Origin: Conus ventricosus | Lineage: Eukaryota > Mollusca > Gastropoda > Neogastropoda > Conidae | Direction of reading: 5' to 3' | Length of the DNA stretch: 64,000 bases | NCBI GenBank assembly: GCA_018398815.1 | Contig: CM031601.1 | Location: forward strand, 32,338,189 to 32,402,188 | In this document: positions 1-11,476 of the stretch, piece after piece | Numbering within the stretch: position 1 is the first letter of the stretch | Layout of the letters: every line of letters starts with the position of its first letter | Position numbers and translations under genes: made by a program | The notes under the pieces: model-generated | Told to the model about the DNA's origin: nothing | What the model saw: only the letters and a program-made list of their open reading frames with translations | The model's database searches: none

Positions 1-365
1 ACACCTGATGTCCAACCTAGATAGGCCTGGAGTCACACCTGATGTCCAACCTAGACAGGCCTGGAGTCACACCTGATGTCCAACCTAGACAGGCCTGGAG
101 TCACACCTGATGTCCAACCTAGACAGGCCTGGAGTCACACCTGATGTCCAACCTAGACAGGCCTGCGGTCACACCTGATGTCCAACCTAGACAGGCCTGG
201 AGTCACACCTGATGTCCAACCTAGACAGGCCTGGAGTCACACCTGATGTCCAACCTAGACAGGCCTGGAGTCACACCTGATGTCCAACCTAGACAGGCCT
301 GGAGTCACACCTGATGTCCAACCTAGACAGGCCTGGAGTCACACCTGATGTCCAACCTAGACAGG
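1..365. repeat. 34-bp minisatellite, about 10.7 copies
   Basis: Near-identical head-to-tail copies of a 34-bp unit that begins ACACCTGATGTCCAACCTAG. Differences between copies are single substitutions (ATAGGC for ACAGGC in the first copy, GCGGTC for GGAGTC in one). The array runs off the left edge of the window, so its true length is unknown. No unique spacers separate the units and no coding role is visible. Confidence 0.97.
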
Positions 366-1856
366 AAGCTAGTTGCACAGTGAGGCGACTGCAGACAGAA
401 ATCTAAAATTAAAAAGCTTAAATAATACATCCGCCAAACATGAACAAACAAATCACAAGACAAAACACGACGCGTTTCGACCTGTTAGATCTTCTTCAGG
501 CAAGAGAACACTCAGGACAAGGAAGATGGAGAACGAGCAATCACTTAGCTCGGTCAAATTTGGGCGCAGGATGGATGTTGTTATTGTAAGAGATAACGAT
601 TCAAAACTGCTCGTGTTTCGTTTGTTTGGCGTGTATTCTAAACTTTGACTGAATGCAAACACTACATGAACGAGATCAAGAAAAGGAGAGTGAATGTTAT
701 TGTTATGGTGGAGATGTATTATTAAACCATTTTGATATTTCTAAACGACAACTACACTGAAATTGGTACAAAATGAGATTTAAGATTGAAGAAGACAGAA
801 GGAGAGAGAAAGAGATGGAGTAGAGAGAAGAAGAGAGTGAGGGTTTTAAAGGATTGCTTTCTCAACAAACATAACTTCATGAATGACGTATCTAAAAATT
901 ATCTATATTCCTAACTGGAGATAAAAACAGCTCATAACGACATCTTAGAGGGAAAAGAACAGTTTTCTAAAACCTTATTCCTCCAACATACTTTATGTGA
1001 TAAATCAGTCTTCTCTATATCACACCCTTATTCCTTCCCTTCCTTTTAACTGGGGAAAAACAGTCTTACGATTCTCATCCCACACTTTTCTTTACAAAAG
1101 GGAAGTAAATTCACCCCAAAACGGGGGAAAAATTCAGCCAGGAAGGTTTCAAATTTTACACCCAGAAACGTGAGGGAAAAGAACAAGTCTTCGAAGGATT
1201 GAACCATCAATGATACAAACATAATGCGTACAATTTTTGGATACTGGCAGAGGGAAAGTACAACAAAATGACACGTGAACGATTAGGGTAACAAATCTGA
1301 ATTTTCCCATTCTTTAGCGTTTATAAAAACATTCGTGTGTTTGGAACAATAATTCACTCACTGCGACTCACGGGAATAATAAGGAATAAAATGACGAAAA
1401 GCGAAGGGTTGAAGAACGAAACCAAAAATCACAATTCACAGACAAAACACCACACTTCCTCTTATTCGATTATGGCTCCTGAAAAAAAAAAAAAAAAGGA
1501 AAAGGGGGGAGGGAAGGGGGGACAATCCTTGTAGAAACAAAAATACCTCCCCACTCCAAACACACCCCGACCACTCTGTCCACTGGAAGAGAAAGTTATT
1601 AAGCAAGGAAACAGTTAAAATGAAATAGAAATATTAACTAACGGTAGGAGATAAAGCTTAACCGGAAATTGTAATCCATTTAACGAATTCTCACAAAAAA
1701 TTTAAGTTCAAATTCGAAGATCTGAATTAATGAAAATGAGCGACAAGAAAAAGTTATTTACCAAACGAGTGCAAAGAACTCACCATTCTAATTCCTGCCA
1801 TTACAGTAAACAACAGACAAACGGTTCAAAACATTAGCAATTCTCTTTAGCCAATT
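366..1856. other. Gene-free AT-rich interval
   Basis: About 1.5 kb of unique AT-rich sequence. The open frames are short (under 95 codons), have low-complexity composition and show no recognisable domain. A poly-A run at about 1482-1497 is followed by a G-rich stretch. I see no promoter, RNA gene or transposon terminus here. Confidence 0.6.
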
Positions 1857-1919
1857 TTGCATCTAACGTTCAAGTTAACATTTACCATCTCGCTCGTGGT
1901 TAGAAAGAAATCTAAACAT

Positions 1920-2325
1920 GATGACGAAGGCCCTGTCTACCAGACAGCCAGACCACCGGTCAGCCAGTCCACCAGACCACCAGTCAGCCAGTCCACCAGA
2001 CAACCAGACCACCAGTCAGCCAGTCCACCAGACAACCAGACCACCAGTCAGCCAGTCCACCAGACAACCAGACCACCAGACAACCAGACCACCAGTCAGC
2101 CAGTCCACCAGTCAGCCAGTCCATCAGACCAGCAGTCAGCCAGTCCACCAGACAACCAGACCACCAGCCAGCCAGTCCACCAGACCAGCAGTCAGCCAGT
2201 CCACCAGACCACCAGTCAGCCAGTCCACCAGGCAACCAGACCAGCAGTCAGCCAGTCCCCCAGACCACCAGTCAGCCAGTCCACCAGACAACCAGACCAC
2301 CAGTCAGCCAGACAGGTTCCTCCTC
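1920..2325. repeat. Pro/Gln/Ser-coding CCAGACCACCAGTCAGCCAGT minisatellite
   Basis: Interleaved variants of short modules such as CCAGTCAGCCAGTCCACCAG and ACAACCAGACCACCAG give a complex array of 20-40-bp higher units. Because the modules lack stops, two plus frames (162 and 146 codons) and one minus frame stay open. They would encode Ser/Pro/Gln/Thr repeats only. The lack of non-repeat coding context argues that these are by-products of the repeat and not genes. Confidence 0.93.
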
Positions 2326-2355
2326 GTTTGGCTGGCCCCCGCTGACGCTGGTCCT

Positions 2356-2905
2356 TGATTCTCTCACTGGGCTTCTCGTTCACTCTCGGGCTTCTCGTTC
2401 ACTCTTGGGCTTCTCATTCACTTTTGGGCTTCTCATTCATCTCTTGGCTTCTCATTCACTTTTGGGCTTCTCATTCACTTTTGGGCTTCTCGTTCACTCT
2501 TGGGCTTCTCGTTCACTTTTGGGCTTCTCGTTCACTTTTGGGCTTCTCATTCACTTTTGGGCTTCTCGTTCACTCTTGGGCTTCTCGTTCACTTTTGGGC
2601 TTCTCGTTCACTCTTGGGCTTCTCGTTCACTCTTGGGCTTCTCGTTCACTTTTGGGCTTCTCGTTCACTCTCAGGCTTCTCGTTTACTTTGGGGCTTCTC
2701 GTTCACTTTTGGGCTTCTCGTTCACTTTGGGGCTTCTCGTTTACTTTGGGGCTTCTCGTTCACTTTTGGGCTTCTCGTTCACTTTGGGGCTTCTCGTTCA
2801 CTTTTGGGCTTCTCGTTCACTTTTGGGATTCTCGTTTACTTTGGGGCTTCTCGTTTACTTTTGGGCTTCTCGTTCACTCTTGGGCTTCTCATACACTGTT
2901 GGCAA
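2356..2905. repeat. 19-bp minisatellite, about 29 copies
   Basis: Tandem copies of GGCTTCTCGTTCACTTTTG with C/T variants in the last bases. Since 19 is not a multiple of three, each frame cycles through a 57-bp (19-residue) super-unit. All three plus frames remain open for 160-190 codons and would give hydrophobic Phe/Leu/Ser repeats. The simultaneous openness of all three frames marks them as repeat artefacts. Confidence 0.96.
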
Positions 2906-3334
2906 CGAAGTATAGAATCTATGAACAAATAAGAGAGGTTGTGGGCCACAACATGAAAGCGAGAAAGTCGGTCGTCGATGAAACAAGCAGATGAAGTAAA
3001 CAATTCACACCAGTGTGGGAGTCCAAACAAAGCCCTCTCTCAGTCTAGAGACCACAAACCCTTGGAATGAACACTTCCAAGTACAAGAAACGGGCAGAGA
3101 ACCCGACATCCCTGGACTGTATAGACGAGGCTAAGCCCCTTCCTGCAGACTCGACCACTCTGCAGCAGTGCGCCTCCCGATGATGGAACTGAAAGCAGTC
3201 TTGACTCGATGAAACCCAAACACACACTGACCAATCTTCGTTCAACGCTTTCCCACTCCACGTCATGAGCCCCGAATAGGCTGAGATTTGAACCACGCAC
3301 ATGCAACGCGGGTGCCTCACGCACCAAACACACA

Positions 3335-3400
<66 letters not shown>

Positions 3401-3721
3401 GAAACGGGCATGCAATGACTGTCACGGGGTCGTGACATGGATCTTGTGTAATTTGATGCATAGTTGTAATTGTGGCGTGTAACCGCGGACCTATTCCGGC
3501 CGATTGGTCGATCCCTCTTCTGCTGCCGTGCTTTTCCTTGTCTGTTGTTGAGATCACACCGAAGGAAACATTCTTTCAGCTTGAGGGTAAGTGATGTTTT
3601 TCCTGACAGATATAACATTTTTGAAAATGTGATTGTTATGTCAGTGGATGTCCACTTGAATGATTCCACTCTACAGTGTATGTTTATTTTCTGGGGTACA
3701 TTGCTGTCTTTGTCATCTGCG

Positions 3722-3764
<43 letters not shown>

Positions 3765-3857
3765 GTGTGTACAAAAATGACAGCCCTGATATGGCCCTTT
3801 GCGGTCGGCTGGGCTATACGTGGCATGAACTTAATTGAGTTAATTTTTTTTAATCGA

Positions 3858-3924
<67 letters not shown>

Positions 3925-4929
3925 CGCGCGCGTGCGTGCGTGCGTGTGTGTCTACGTGTGTGTATTTGTGTGTATGAGAAAGAGAAAGAGACAGAAAGGG
4001 ACAGAAACAGAAACAGAGAGGAACGCAGAGGAGAAGGTAGAGTTGGATGGTGGGGAAAACAGGCGGGGGAGGGGGGAGGGCAAGGGGGGGGGGCGATGGA
4101 AAGGGAGAGAGGAGTGAAAAGAAAGGAGAACATCACTCTCATCGTTCGTGAAATGTTATGAAGATTATCCGAAGCAAAAGAAGAAAGAAGAAGAAGAAGG
4201 AAAAAAAAAACCTCACGATATATAAAACTTAGGGACGGGTTTGACAATGCGGCAATGGCAACGTAATCGACACGGCATAGTGTGTCATCATTCTGAAGAA
4301 CGGTACTTTTTTTTTTTTTTTAACACATCCCCGATTGCAGTACGTGGCACCAGCCACACAGAAACTTGACACCATAATTTACCTGTCAACATAACCGTCT
4401 CGTTTACTGTACACCGAATACCCTGTTATCTCACCATTGCTGACAATGCGCAGGGCGGGACAACTCCGCGGTCCTGGCGAGCACTGCGAGTACATTGTTT
4501 TAACCGCGACGACTGTTTATGTGTTTGTTTGTTTGCTTGTTTTAGGTTGTACACATTCATTTCAGGTTAGGTCTGTGATTCGGGATAAGGTTCAAATGGG
4601 TTGAGATGAGATGAGTTGAGGAAGGTTACAGGTCTCAAAATCGTGAAAGAGAAAACAAGAGCGAGTTCTAGTCTAGTTTTTCTTATGACAGCTGAAGCGA
4701 GCACACAGATGTTGTGGTTTGGGGGTTGCTGTTTTTTTTCACGACTGTCAAACTCACGTAGGACAAAAAAGCAAAGAGCAAAAAAAAAAAAAAAAAGAAA
4801 AGAACAACTAACCAACCCAACAAAAAAAAAACAGTCGCATCTTGCCCAGGTTAAATCATCGACACAATGCATCCTGAAAAAAAAGAGAGAATGATGACCT
4901 GTAACTAGTGACGTCATCGTGGCAGATCC
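2906..4929. other. Gene-free interval with three long microsatellites
   Basis: This holds a (CA)n tract at about 3329-3399, a (CT)n tract at 3727-3763, a (GT)n tract at about 3859-3922 and an A/G-rich, purine-biased stretch at about 3975-4210. Poly-T at 4306-4321 and poly-A at 4782-4796 are present. The open frames that cross these tracts are generated by the dinucleotide repeats. No gene is supported. Confidence 0.8.
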
Positions 4930-6430
4930 CCAAACCATGCCGAGGGGCTGTGATACCTGGTTAGCGGTCCGTGTCAGGGATACCTGGTTAGCGGTCTGTG
5001 CCAGTGATACCTGGTTAGTGGTCTGTGCCAGTGATACCTGGTTAGCGGTCCGTGTCAGGGATACCTGGTTAGCGGTCTGTGCCAGTGATACCTGGTTAGC
5101 GGTCTGTGTCAGTGATACCTGGTTAGTGGTCTGTGTCAGTGATACCTGGTTAGCGGTCTGTGTCAGTGATACCTGGTTAGCGGTCTGTGTCAGGGATACC
5201 TGGTTAGCGGTCTGTGTCTGGTTAGTGGTCTGTGTCAGTGATACCTGGTTAGCGGTCTGTGTCAGGGATACCTGGTTAGCGGTCTGTGTCAGTGATACCT
5301 GGTTAGCGGTCTGTGTCAGGGATACCTGGTTAGCGGTCTGTGTCAGGGATACCTGGTTAGCGGTCTGTGTCAGTGATACCTGGTTAGCGGTCTGTGTCAG
5401 GGATACCTGGTTAGCGGTCTGTGTCAGTGATACCTGGTTAGCGGTCTGTGCCAGTGATACCTGGTTAGCGGTCTGAGTCAGTGATACCTGGTTAGCGGTC
5501 TGTGTCAGTGATACCTGGTTAGCGGTCCGTGTCAGTGATACCTGGTTAGCGGTCTGAGTCAGTGATACCTGGTTAGCGGTCTGAGTCAGTGATACCTGGT
5601 TAGCGGTCCATGTCGGGGATACCTGGTTAGCGGTCTGAGTCAGTGATACCTGGTTAGCGATCTGTGTCAGTGATACCTGGTTAGCGGTCTGTGTCAGGGA
5701 TACCTGGTTAGCGGTCTGTGTCAGTGATACCTGGTTAGCGGTCTGTGTCAGTGATACCTGGTTAGCGGTCTGTGTCTGGTTAGCGGTCTGTGTCAGTGAT
5801 ACCTGGTTAGCGGTCTGTGTCAGGGATACCTGGTTAGCGGTCTGTGTCAGTGATACCTGGTTAGCGGTCTGTGTCAGGGATACCTGGTTAGCGGTCTGTG
5901 TCAGGAATACCTGGTTAGCGGTCTGAGTCAGTGATACCTGGTTAGCGGTCTGTGTCAGTGATACCTGGTTAGCGGTCTGTGTCAGGGATACCTGGTTAGC
6001 GGTCTGTGTCTGGTTAGTGGTCTGTGTCAGTGATACCTGGTTAGTGGTCTGTGTCAGTGATACCTGGTTAGCGGTTTGTGTCAGTGATACCTGGTTAGCG
6101 GTCTGTGTCTGGTTAGTGGTCTGTGTCAGTGATACCTGGTTAGTGGTCTGTGTCAGCGATACCTGGTTAGCGGTCTGTGTCAGGGATACCTGGTTAGCGG
6201 TCTGTGTCAGTGATACCTGGTTAGCGGTCTGTGTCAGGGATACCTGGTTAGCAGTCTGTGTCAGGGATACCTGGTTAGCGGTCTGTGTCAGTGATACCTG
6301 GTTAGCGGTCTGTGTCAGGGATACCTGGTTAGCGGTCTGTGTCAGTGATACCTGGTTAGCGGTCTGTGTCAGGGATACCTGGTTAGCGGTCTGTGTCAGG
6401 GATACCTGGTTAGCGATGTGTGTCAGTGAA
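4930..6430. repeat. 27-bp minisatellite, about 55 copies, open in both strands
   Basis: The unit is GATACCTGGTTAGCGGTCTG followed by TGTCAGT. With 27 bp per unit the reading frame is preserved, so a 623-codon frame stays open on the minus strand (6438 to 4567, 9-residue repeat QVSLTQTAN). A matching frame stays open on the plus strand. Shortened 18-bp units lacking AGTGATACC recur near 5210, 5770, 6003 and 6103, which suggests duplication of longer blocks. The minus frame continues about 110 codons past the array into sequence with no domain, and I see no promoter, so I do not call a gene. Confidence 0.95.
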
Positions 6431-7011
6431 CGGGACACTGACTATCGAATTGCCGCAAAGCGAGATCAGATGTTAACCCTGGCCTGTTTAACTCTTCGCC
6501 CGCTGAAACCAGTCGCCGGCAGGGGGTATTCTGGGGAAAGCCCATTCCTATGCCACCATGCGTCAGCCATCCTTTGAAACAGTCACGTTGGAATGAAAGG
6601 AAATCTTAAATGAAGCAGGGGCCAGTAAACAGTAAACAACAAGCAAGCTCTTGCTCCCATGGCTAAACAAACACACGCCCGTAACTCCAAACGAATGCTA
6701 CTTACGACACGGACTCGCCTGGCAGATATGACAGCACAGAGCAAGCAAGGAAACATCCCCCCCCCCCCCCCCCCCCCCCCTAAAAAGGATGTTCCAAGCT
6801 TGCCTGTATACCCCACATTGAACACATCTACACAGCAGCAACAACAGGAGAAATGAACAAATACAAATTAACGTGTTTTTTTCAAGACAGGCACAACCTT
6901 TTCAATCTTCAGTATAATCATACAAGTACATGGATGAATCGTGACAAACGCAGGTAACCTCGATTTAATGAAAACATGTTGGAAGATTTTGATTGTAAAT
7001 CGAGAGTTAGG
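6431..7011. other. Gene-free interval with poly-C tract
   Basis: Unique sequence with a 24-base poly-C run at 6757-6780 and no supported gene or RNA. Confidence 0.6.
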
Positions 7012-7340
7012 CTTTGACTGGGGTGACAGGCAGATGACGTCATGTTTTGACTGGGGGTGACAGGCAGATGACGTTAGGTTTTGACTGGAGTGACAGGCAG
7101 ATGACGTCAGGTTTTGACTGAGGTGACAGGCAGATGACGTCAGGTTTTGACTGGGGTGACAGGCGGATGACGTCAGGTTTTGACTGGGGTGACAGGCAGA
7201 TGACGTCAGGTTTTGACTGGGGTGACAGGCAGATGACGTCAGGTTTTGACTGGGGTGACAGGCAGATGACGTCAGGTTTTGACTGGGGTGACAGGCAGAT
7301 GACGTCAGGTTTTGACTGGGGTGACAGGCAGATGACGTTT
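7012..7340. repeat. 33-bp minisatellite carrying CRE-like TGACGTCA sites
   Basis: Ten tandem units contain the core TGACAGGCAGATGACGTCAG. Eight of the ten retain the palindrome TGACGTCA, the consensus cAMP-response element bound by CREB/ATF bZIP factors. The second unit has TGACGTTA and the last has TGACGTTT. One plus frame of 77 codons is open through it as a repeat by-product. Regulatory activity is unproven. Confidence 0.93.
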
Positions 7341-8416
7341 GTCGTCTGCTCTTTTGCTGATGGTTAAAACCTGTTCATGATGAGCGCACAAGCCTGGAGC
7401 TTCCCATTCAGTGAAGGTTTCATTCAACTTGGCCGTATGACGTTGATAGTAAACGACCTGCAGTCATGCTGTTCATTTGATCACTGAGTCAGGTTTTTTT
7501 TAAATTAAATCATCGCCCCGCATCTGTACTCAAAACTCTTTGTTTTTTGTTTTTTTCTTATCAACCAACAAAGGAGTGAATACAAAGGAAACCACGGCAA
7601 GGCTTTATTCCTTCAGTAAAAATATGGTTTTCTTGAGACCCACGACTCACGGCAAGCTTTTAGTCCTTCACAAAAGGCATGGGTCAGAAGTGTGTGTGTG
7701 TGTGTGTGTGTAGAACTCTGATTTGCGTTCTACATTTCCCTTTCAATGGCGATGAAAAGTCCGAGCCAAGACTCCCGGAAACGAGCCGCCATTTTTGACA
7801 AAGCATGAAACTCTAAAGGGAAAGGAGCCTCCTACCGGTGGAGACGCAAGCTGTGACAATGGTCCAATGATCCAGTCAGATTCTCCAATGCAAAACTTCT
7901 TTGGCCTCGGGAAAGACAGGCTGTGGACATTCACCGCGTGTCGTCTGCTTGCGACGCATCATGTCGGGCAAAGTCTGGAGACCAAAAAAGAAACACGAGC
8001 TACTTTAAACCCTCTGTTGCTTTCTTACATATTCAGAGGCCATTTTTGATTTGGTAAGCGTGAAATGCGCCCATCGGTATGTGAATCGGGAGCCTGAAGG
8101 ACACACATTCTTTCAATTTGAAAGTCAACTATGTGAAGCGACAGCAAAGTTTTTGCGGGTTTCCTAGTCTGCGTGTTTTTGTAGACGTAGTGTTGGCTGG
8201 TTGGGTTGTTTCTGTTTGACTTATCTCAGCCATTATCATCCTACCCACTCTTTACTATCAGTTGATTGTGCCATGGCTGTCGCAGCATCTTAGATCTGCC
8301 GGTCGTTAACAACGTTGGAATTGATAGTGTCGTCTCTCACTTCCAGACTTTGAGCCTGCCAAATGCCTGCAGGGACCACACACCGATTATTGGCTCCATG
8401 AAACGTGCGTTCCCAA

Positions 8417-8461
<45 letters not shown>

Positions 8462-8914
8462 ACTACCAGCCTTGCGCACACTGTTGGTTGGTTGCTTCGG
8501 GCTGGCCAACAGTTCCGTTTCAAGTTGCTAGTCGTTCCTGTTACATTGTCTTCCTCTGGCGTTACTCCTCGCTGATCACTTGATTCTGCAGCTCCCATGG
8601 ATGATGAGTGGGGGTGGGAGAGTGAAGGGTGTGGAGTGGAGGAGGAAGGGGAGGGGCTACCGGGGATTCTTTTTGTATGACTTGTTTCCCCACGCTCTGG
8701 AAATTCTGTGCTTTGAATTTCATCTTTTCTGTCACAATCTATAAAATGTTCTGGATGCTTCGCTTCCTTTCTTTTCATTGTCGTCCAGTGTGTGTCTGCT
8801 TTGTGACCCAGTCATCTTTTTTTTCTGCAGAGGTTGTTACACTGTTTTCTTCTTAAGCTACACTTTATACCATGCCAATTACTGTTGCTGTTGCAGCCTG
8901 GGGATAGCATAATA
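7341..8914. other. Gene-free interval before the LTR element
   Basis: About 1.6 kb without a recognisable gene. It contains a (GT)n tract at 7691-7711 and a (CT)n tract at 8422-8458. The longest frame (162 codons, minus, 8290-8778) crosses the CT tract and has no domain. This is the pre-insertion flank of the retrotransposon. Confidence 0.6.
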
Positions 8915-8919
8915 AACAG

Positions 8920-10104
8920 TGTCACACTGTCACTCTTGCATACCCGCATTCATGACAGCATTTACTCCATACGCACACGCAATCTTTCCAAACAACCAAA
9001 AGGCGCACTACCGAATGTTTTTCTTCTCCCCCTCTCCTTCAGGGAAAACAATTTACTAAATCACATCATCCACTTGTAAACAGATTTTACCTCTGTATCT
9101 CTCTCCACACTGAGAGACAAATAAATCTGCACACATGTATCTCTCCTCACGTCGGGAGACAAATCAATCTTCCCACATGTATCTCTCTTTACACTGAGAG
9201 AAAAAAACCAGTCTTCACACATGTATCTCTCCTCACACTGAGAGATAAAATAATCTAGTTCCGCTTCCATAAAGCCGTGGCCTTCACATTCCGTTATCCA
9301 AAAAATCCGGACCAGGAGAATACATAACTCCCGTAATCACTGAGGACCTGCCTGCCTCAAGTAAAAGCTTCTCCGCTTTCTCAATTCCCTGTCTCTCTGA
9401 GACAATATACTGCCCCCTCGAATTCTCCCGTCCTGGAGATACGAGTCCGACTTCTCTTCCGCGACTTCTTCTGTCTCTTGAGAAACGACGAGCTTCAACT
9501 CCTCTCCCTGGAGTTGGAACTTGCTGGGGCTGAACTACCGGTGTGTTCCTCACACCATGGCCATCTTCAACCACCTCACGGGGTGAAAGGTGAAGGGTGA
9601 AGGGCGAAGGGTAAAGGGTGGAAGGGCTGAAACACGAATAAGGTTCGTGTAAGTAACCTTCTTAATTCAACATATGAATTCTTTCTTTCTCTTTCCTTAA
9701 GTTTTCCCCTGTAGCTTTCCCCCACTATCTATCGCTCACCTGGTAATGACTGGTCAGCAAAGAGGACCACCGTCCTGACAGGTTCGAGTCTCTAGGCCAT
9801 CTGCTGGTTTAAAACTGACTCTTTCCTCCCTTCTCCTAGTGAGTGCATACTCAGTGTTCAAAACACATGACCAGCACCTTACCATACCAGCCCTTGTTAA
9901 ACTATCTCTCAGTGGTCACTTTCACCCAATGACCACCCTTCTTTCTTTACTGAGTCATACTCACAATTATTTGGGGACGCCCGCTACACTAGTCAAGCCA
10001 CATGAATATTCTTCCTTTAGTTGTGGCACGGGGAAATGATTCATATCACTAACTACATGCGATGGAGCGTCACATGCCTTGATGTGAGGCTACGTCACAT
10101 GACA
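8920..10104 (-). repeat. 3' LTR (1185 bp)
   Basis: Downstream LTR of the minus-strand element, with TG..CA ends. It contains about four 45-bp tandem units around 9100-9255, each with ATGTATCTCTC and an ACTGAGAGA-type box. It also has a GAAGGGT heptamer run at about 9585-9630. It matches the 16276-17462 copy almost base for base. Differences include single-base indels in short homopolymers and GGTTTAAAAC versus GGGTTAAAAC. The 69- and 96-codon frames within it are not genes. Confidence 0.97.
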
Positions 10105-10120
10105 CCCCCCATCCTGGATG
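10105..10120 (-). other. Polypurine tract
   Basis: On the minus strand the sequence CAGGATGGGGGG lies directly against the TGTCATGTGA start of the 3' LTR. Its position and purine content fit the plus-strand DNA primer site used during reverse transcription. Confidence 0.85.
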
Positions 10121-10981
10121 AAAAAATTTTCTCCAGAAAATTTTTTAAAGTATATACAACTTCACTTAAAACACATCTTCAGCCATGAATCTCAAAATGT
10201 GTAACCATCACACATGATTCACCAAATTAATAATCAACGTATAGAATCAATCATCATGATCCACCATAAATAGCATATTTCAAACTTTCAGTCGTTCTAA
10301 AAAAAAACACTCAATTGATCACCACATCTCACAAAATACAATTCACAAATTACATGGATAAAACAATTAGGGATAATACCAATTCAAAGTACAAATTGTG
10401 TTCATACATTAAGATGTGAAGCACATATTTTCCATCGATCTTTGTCTCACATCATATGTTTCAAAACCCTCATGAAAATGAGAATACTTCCAAGTGTGAA
10501 TGTTTCTCAATAGACATGTAAACAAAATAAACATAATTTAAACATAGTTTCTTTTTCCCCACATGTAATGTTATAGTCCATTGAAAAGTCACATGCTTCC
10601 CATTGTTGACAATGACAAATGAAAACAATTGGTTTGTCTCATTGCACAATCAAAACATGTGTATATACATTTCTAAAGAGTTATTTGTTCATCACACATA
10701 TATATATTATTCATCTTCACAAGCAAATTAGACATAAATAGTACTTGATTTTTTCCCATTGTTTATCAAAGAATAAATATGTATTACATCAACATCAAGT
10801 AGTTGTTTGCTTGCAAAACATATAGTCACTTCAATAAGCAAATTATGCATAAATACCACTTGATTTAAATCGTCAGTAGCATACAATGCACTGTCAAAAG
10901 TGATCACAACCGTAATCATTAAGAAAGACAAAAACAGGAATAGTCTTTCCCTTGAAGACAGTTACATTTGTCCATGAATAT
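10121..10981 (-). other. Non-coding 3' internal region of the LTR element
   Basis: About 860 bp of AT-rich sequence between the remnant of RNase H and the polypurine tract. Two diverged copies of a GCAAATTAGACATAAATA-type segment occur near 10724 and 10838. No env-like or other gene is visible. The only frame (67 codons, 10728-10931, minus) has no recognisable domain. Confidence 0.6.
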
Positions 10982-11476
10982 TCATACACGTGACAACAAA
11001 TCTGCCATGACATTTTGTGTTCCAGGCACTGGTCAACAGTAAATTGGAATTCCTTTAGTCAAGTATACTTTCACAAAAAAATTTCCCTCTGAGAGCTGAC
11101 ACAGAAGTTCTTCAATGTCTGGAATAGGCTCGGCATCGAACACAGTGATCTTATTTACTTTTCTGTAATCGATGCAGAAACGCACCGATCCATCAGGTTT
11201 GTCCACCAATACAACTGGTGAGCTGTACGGAGACGTAGAAGGTTCTATTACCTTTAAATCCAGCATTACATTGATTTCTCTCTCAACCACCTCTTTTTTT
11301 GCAAATGGGAGGGGGTATGGTCTGGTTCGCACTGGTATTTCAGAAGTTAACTGAATACTATGGGGTTCAATACCAGTTACTGTACCTGGGGTATCTGTCA
11401 ACACATCCTGAAAGTCTTTCAAATGTCTTTGAGCTGTTCTGTTTGACTTGTAGACAAAATCATTCGACAAAACCAC
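10982..11476 (-). pseudogene. Reverse transcriptase fingers joined to the RNase H C-terminal tail (palm deleted)
   Basis: The minus frame 11476-11033 carries the conserved N-terminal half of a gypsy reverse transcriptase: MLDLKVIEPSTSPYSSPVVL, then VRFCIDYRKVNKIT, then the first catalytic-strand region FFVKVYLTKG. Where the palm with its YxDD box, the thumb, connection and RNase H should follow, the sequence jumps within a few codons to PGTQNVMADLLSR (about 11032-10982). That motif normally closes gypsy RNase H. An internal deletion of roughly 1.2-1.5 kb (family expectation, not measured) therefore removed the polymerase active site. A second odd point is that this gene follows the integrase. 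The first catalytic position reads Val-Tyr where family members have Val-Asp. The product would be inactive. Confidence 0.88.

Noticed and set aside
1..365. CRISPR-like array of regular 34-bp repeats
   Set aside because: Units are directly adjacent with no unique spacers, no cas genes are present, and the rest of the window is clearly eukaryotic.
1857..2358. Pro/Gln-rich protein gene
   Set aside because: Two plus frames and one minus frame are open at once. This is explained by the repeat and not by coding selection.
2355..2994. Hydrophobic multi-pass protein from the 19-bp array
   Set aside because: All three plus frames are open with the same periodic sequence, an artefact of a stop-free repeat unit.
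3840..4247. Cys/Val-rich and Thr/His-rich proteins over GT/CA tracts
   Set aside because: They are translations of dinucleotide repeats.
8266..8778. 162-codon minus-strand gene over the CT tract
   Set aside because: It depends on the simple repeat for its openness, has no domain and no supporting context.
9284..9574. Small gene inside the LTR copies (also at 16546-16990)
   Set aside because: It is present in both LTRs but carries different frame breaks in the two copies, and it lies wholly in LTR sequence.
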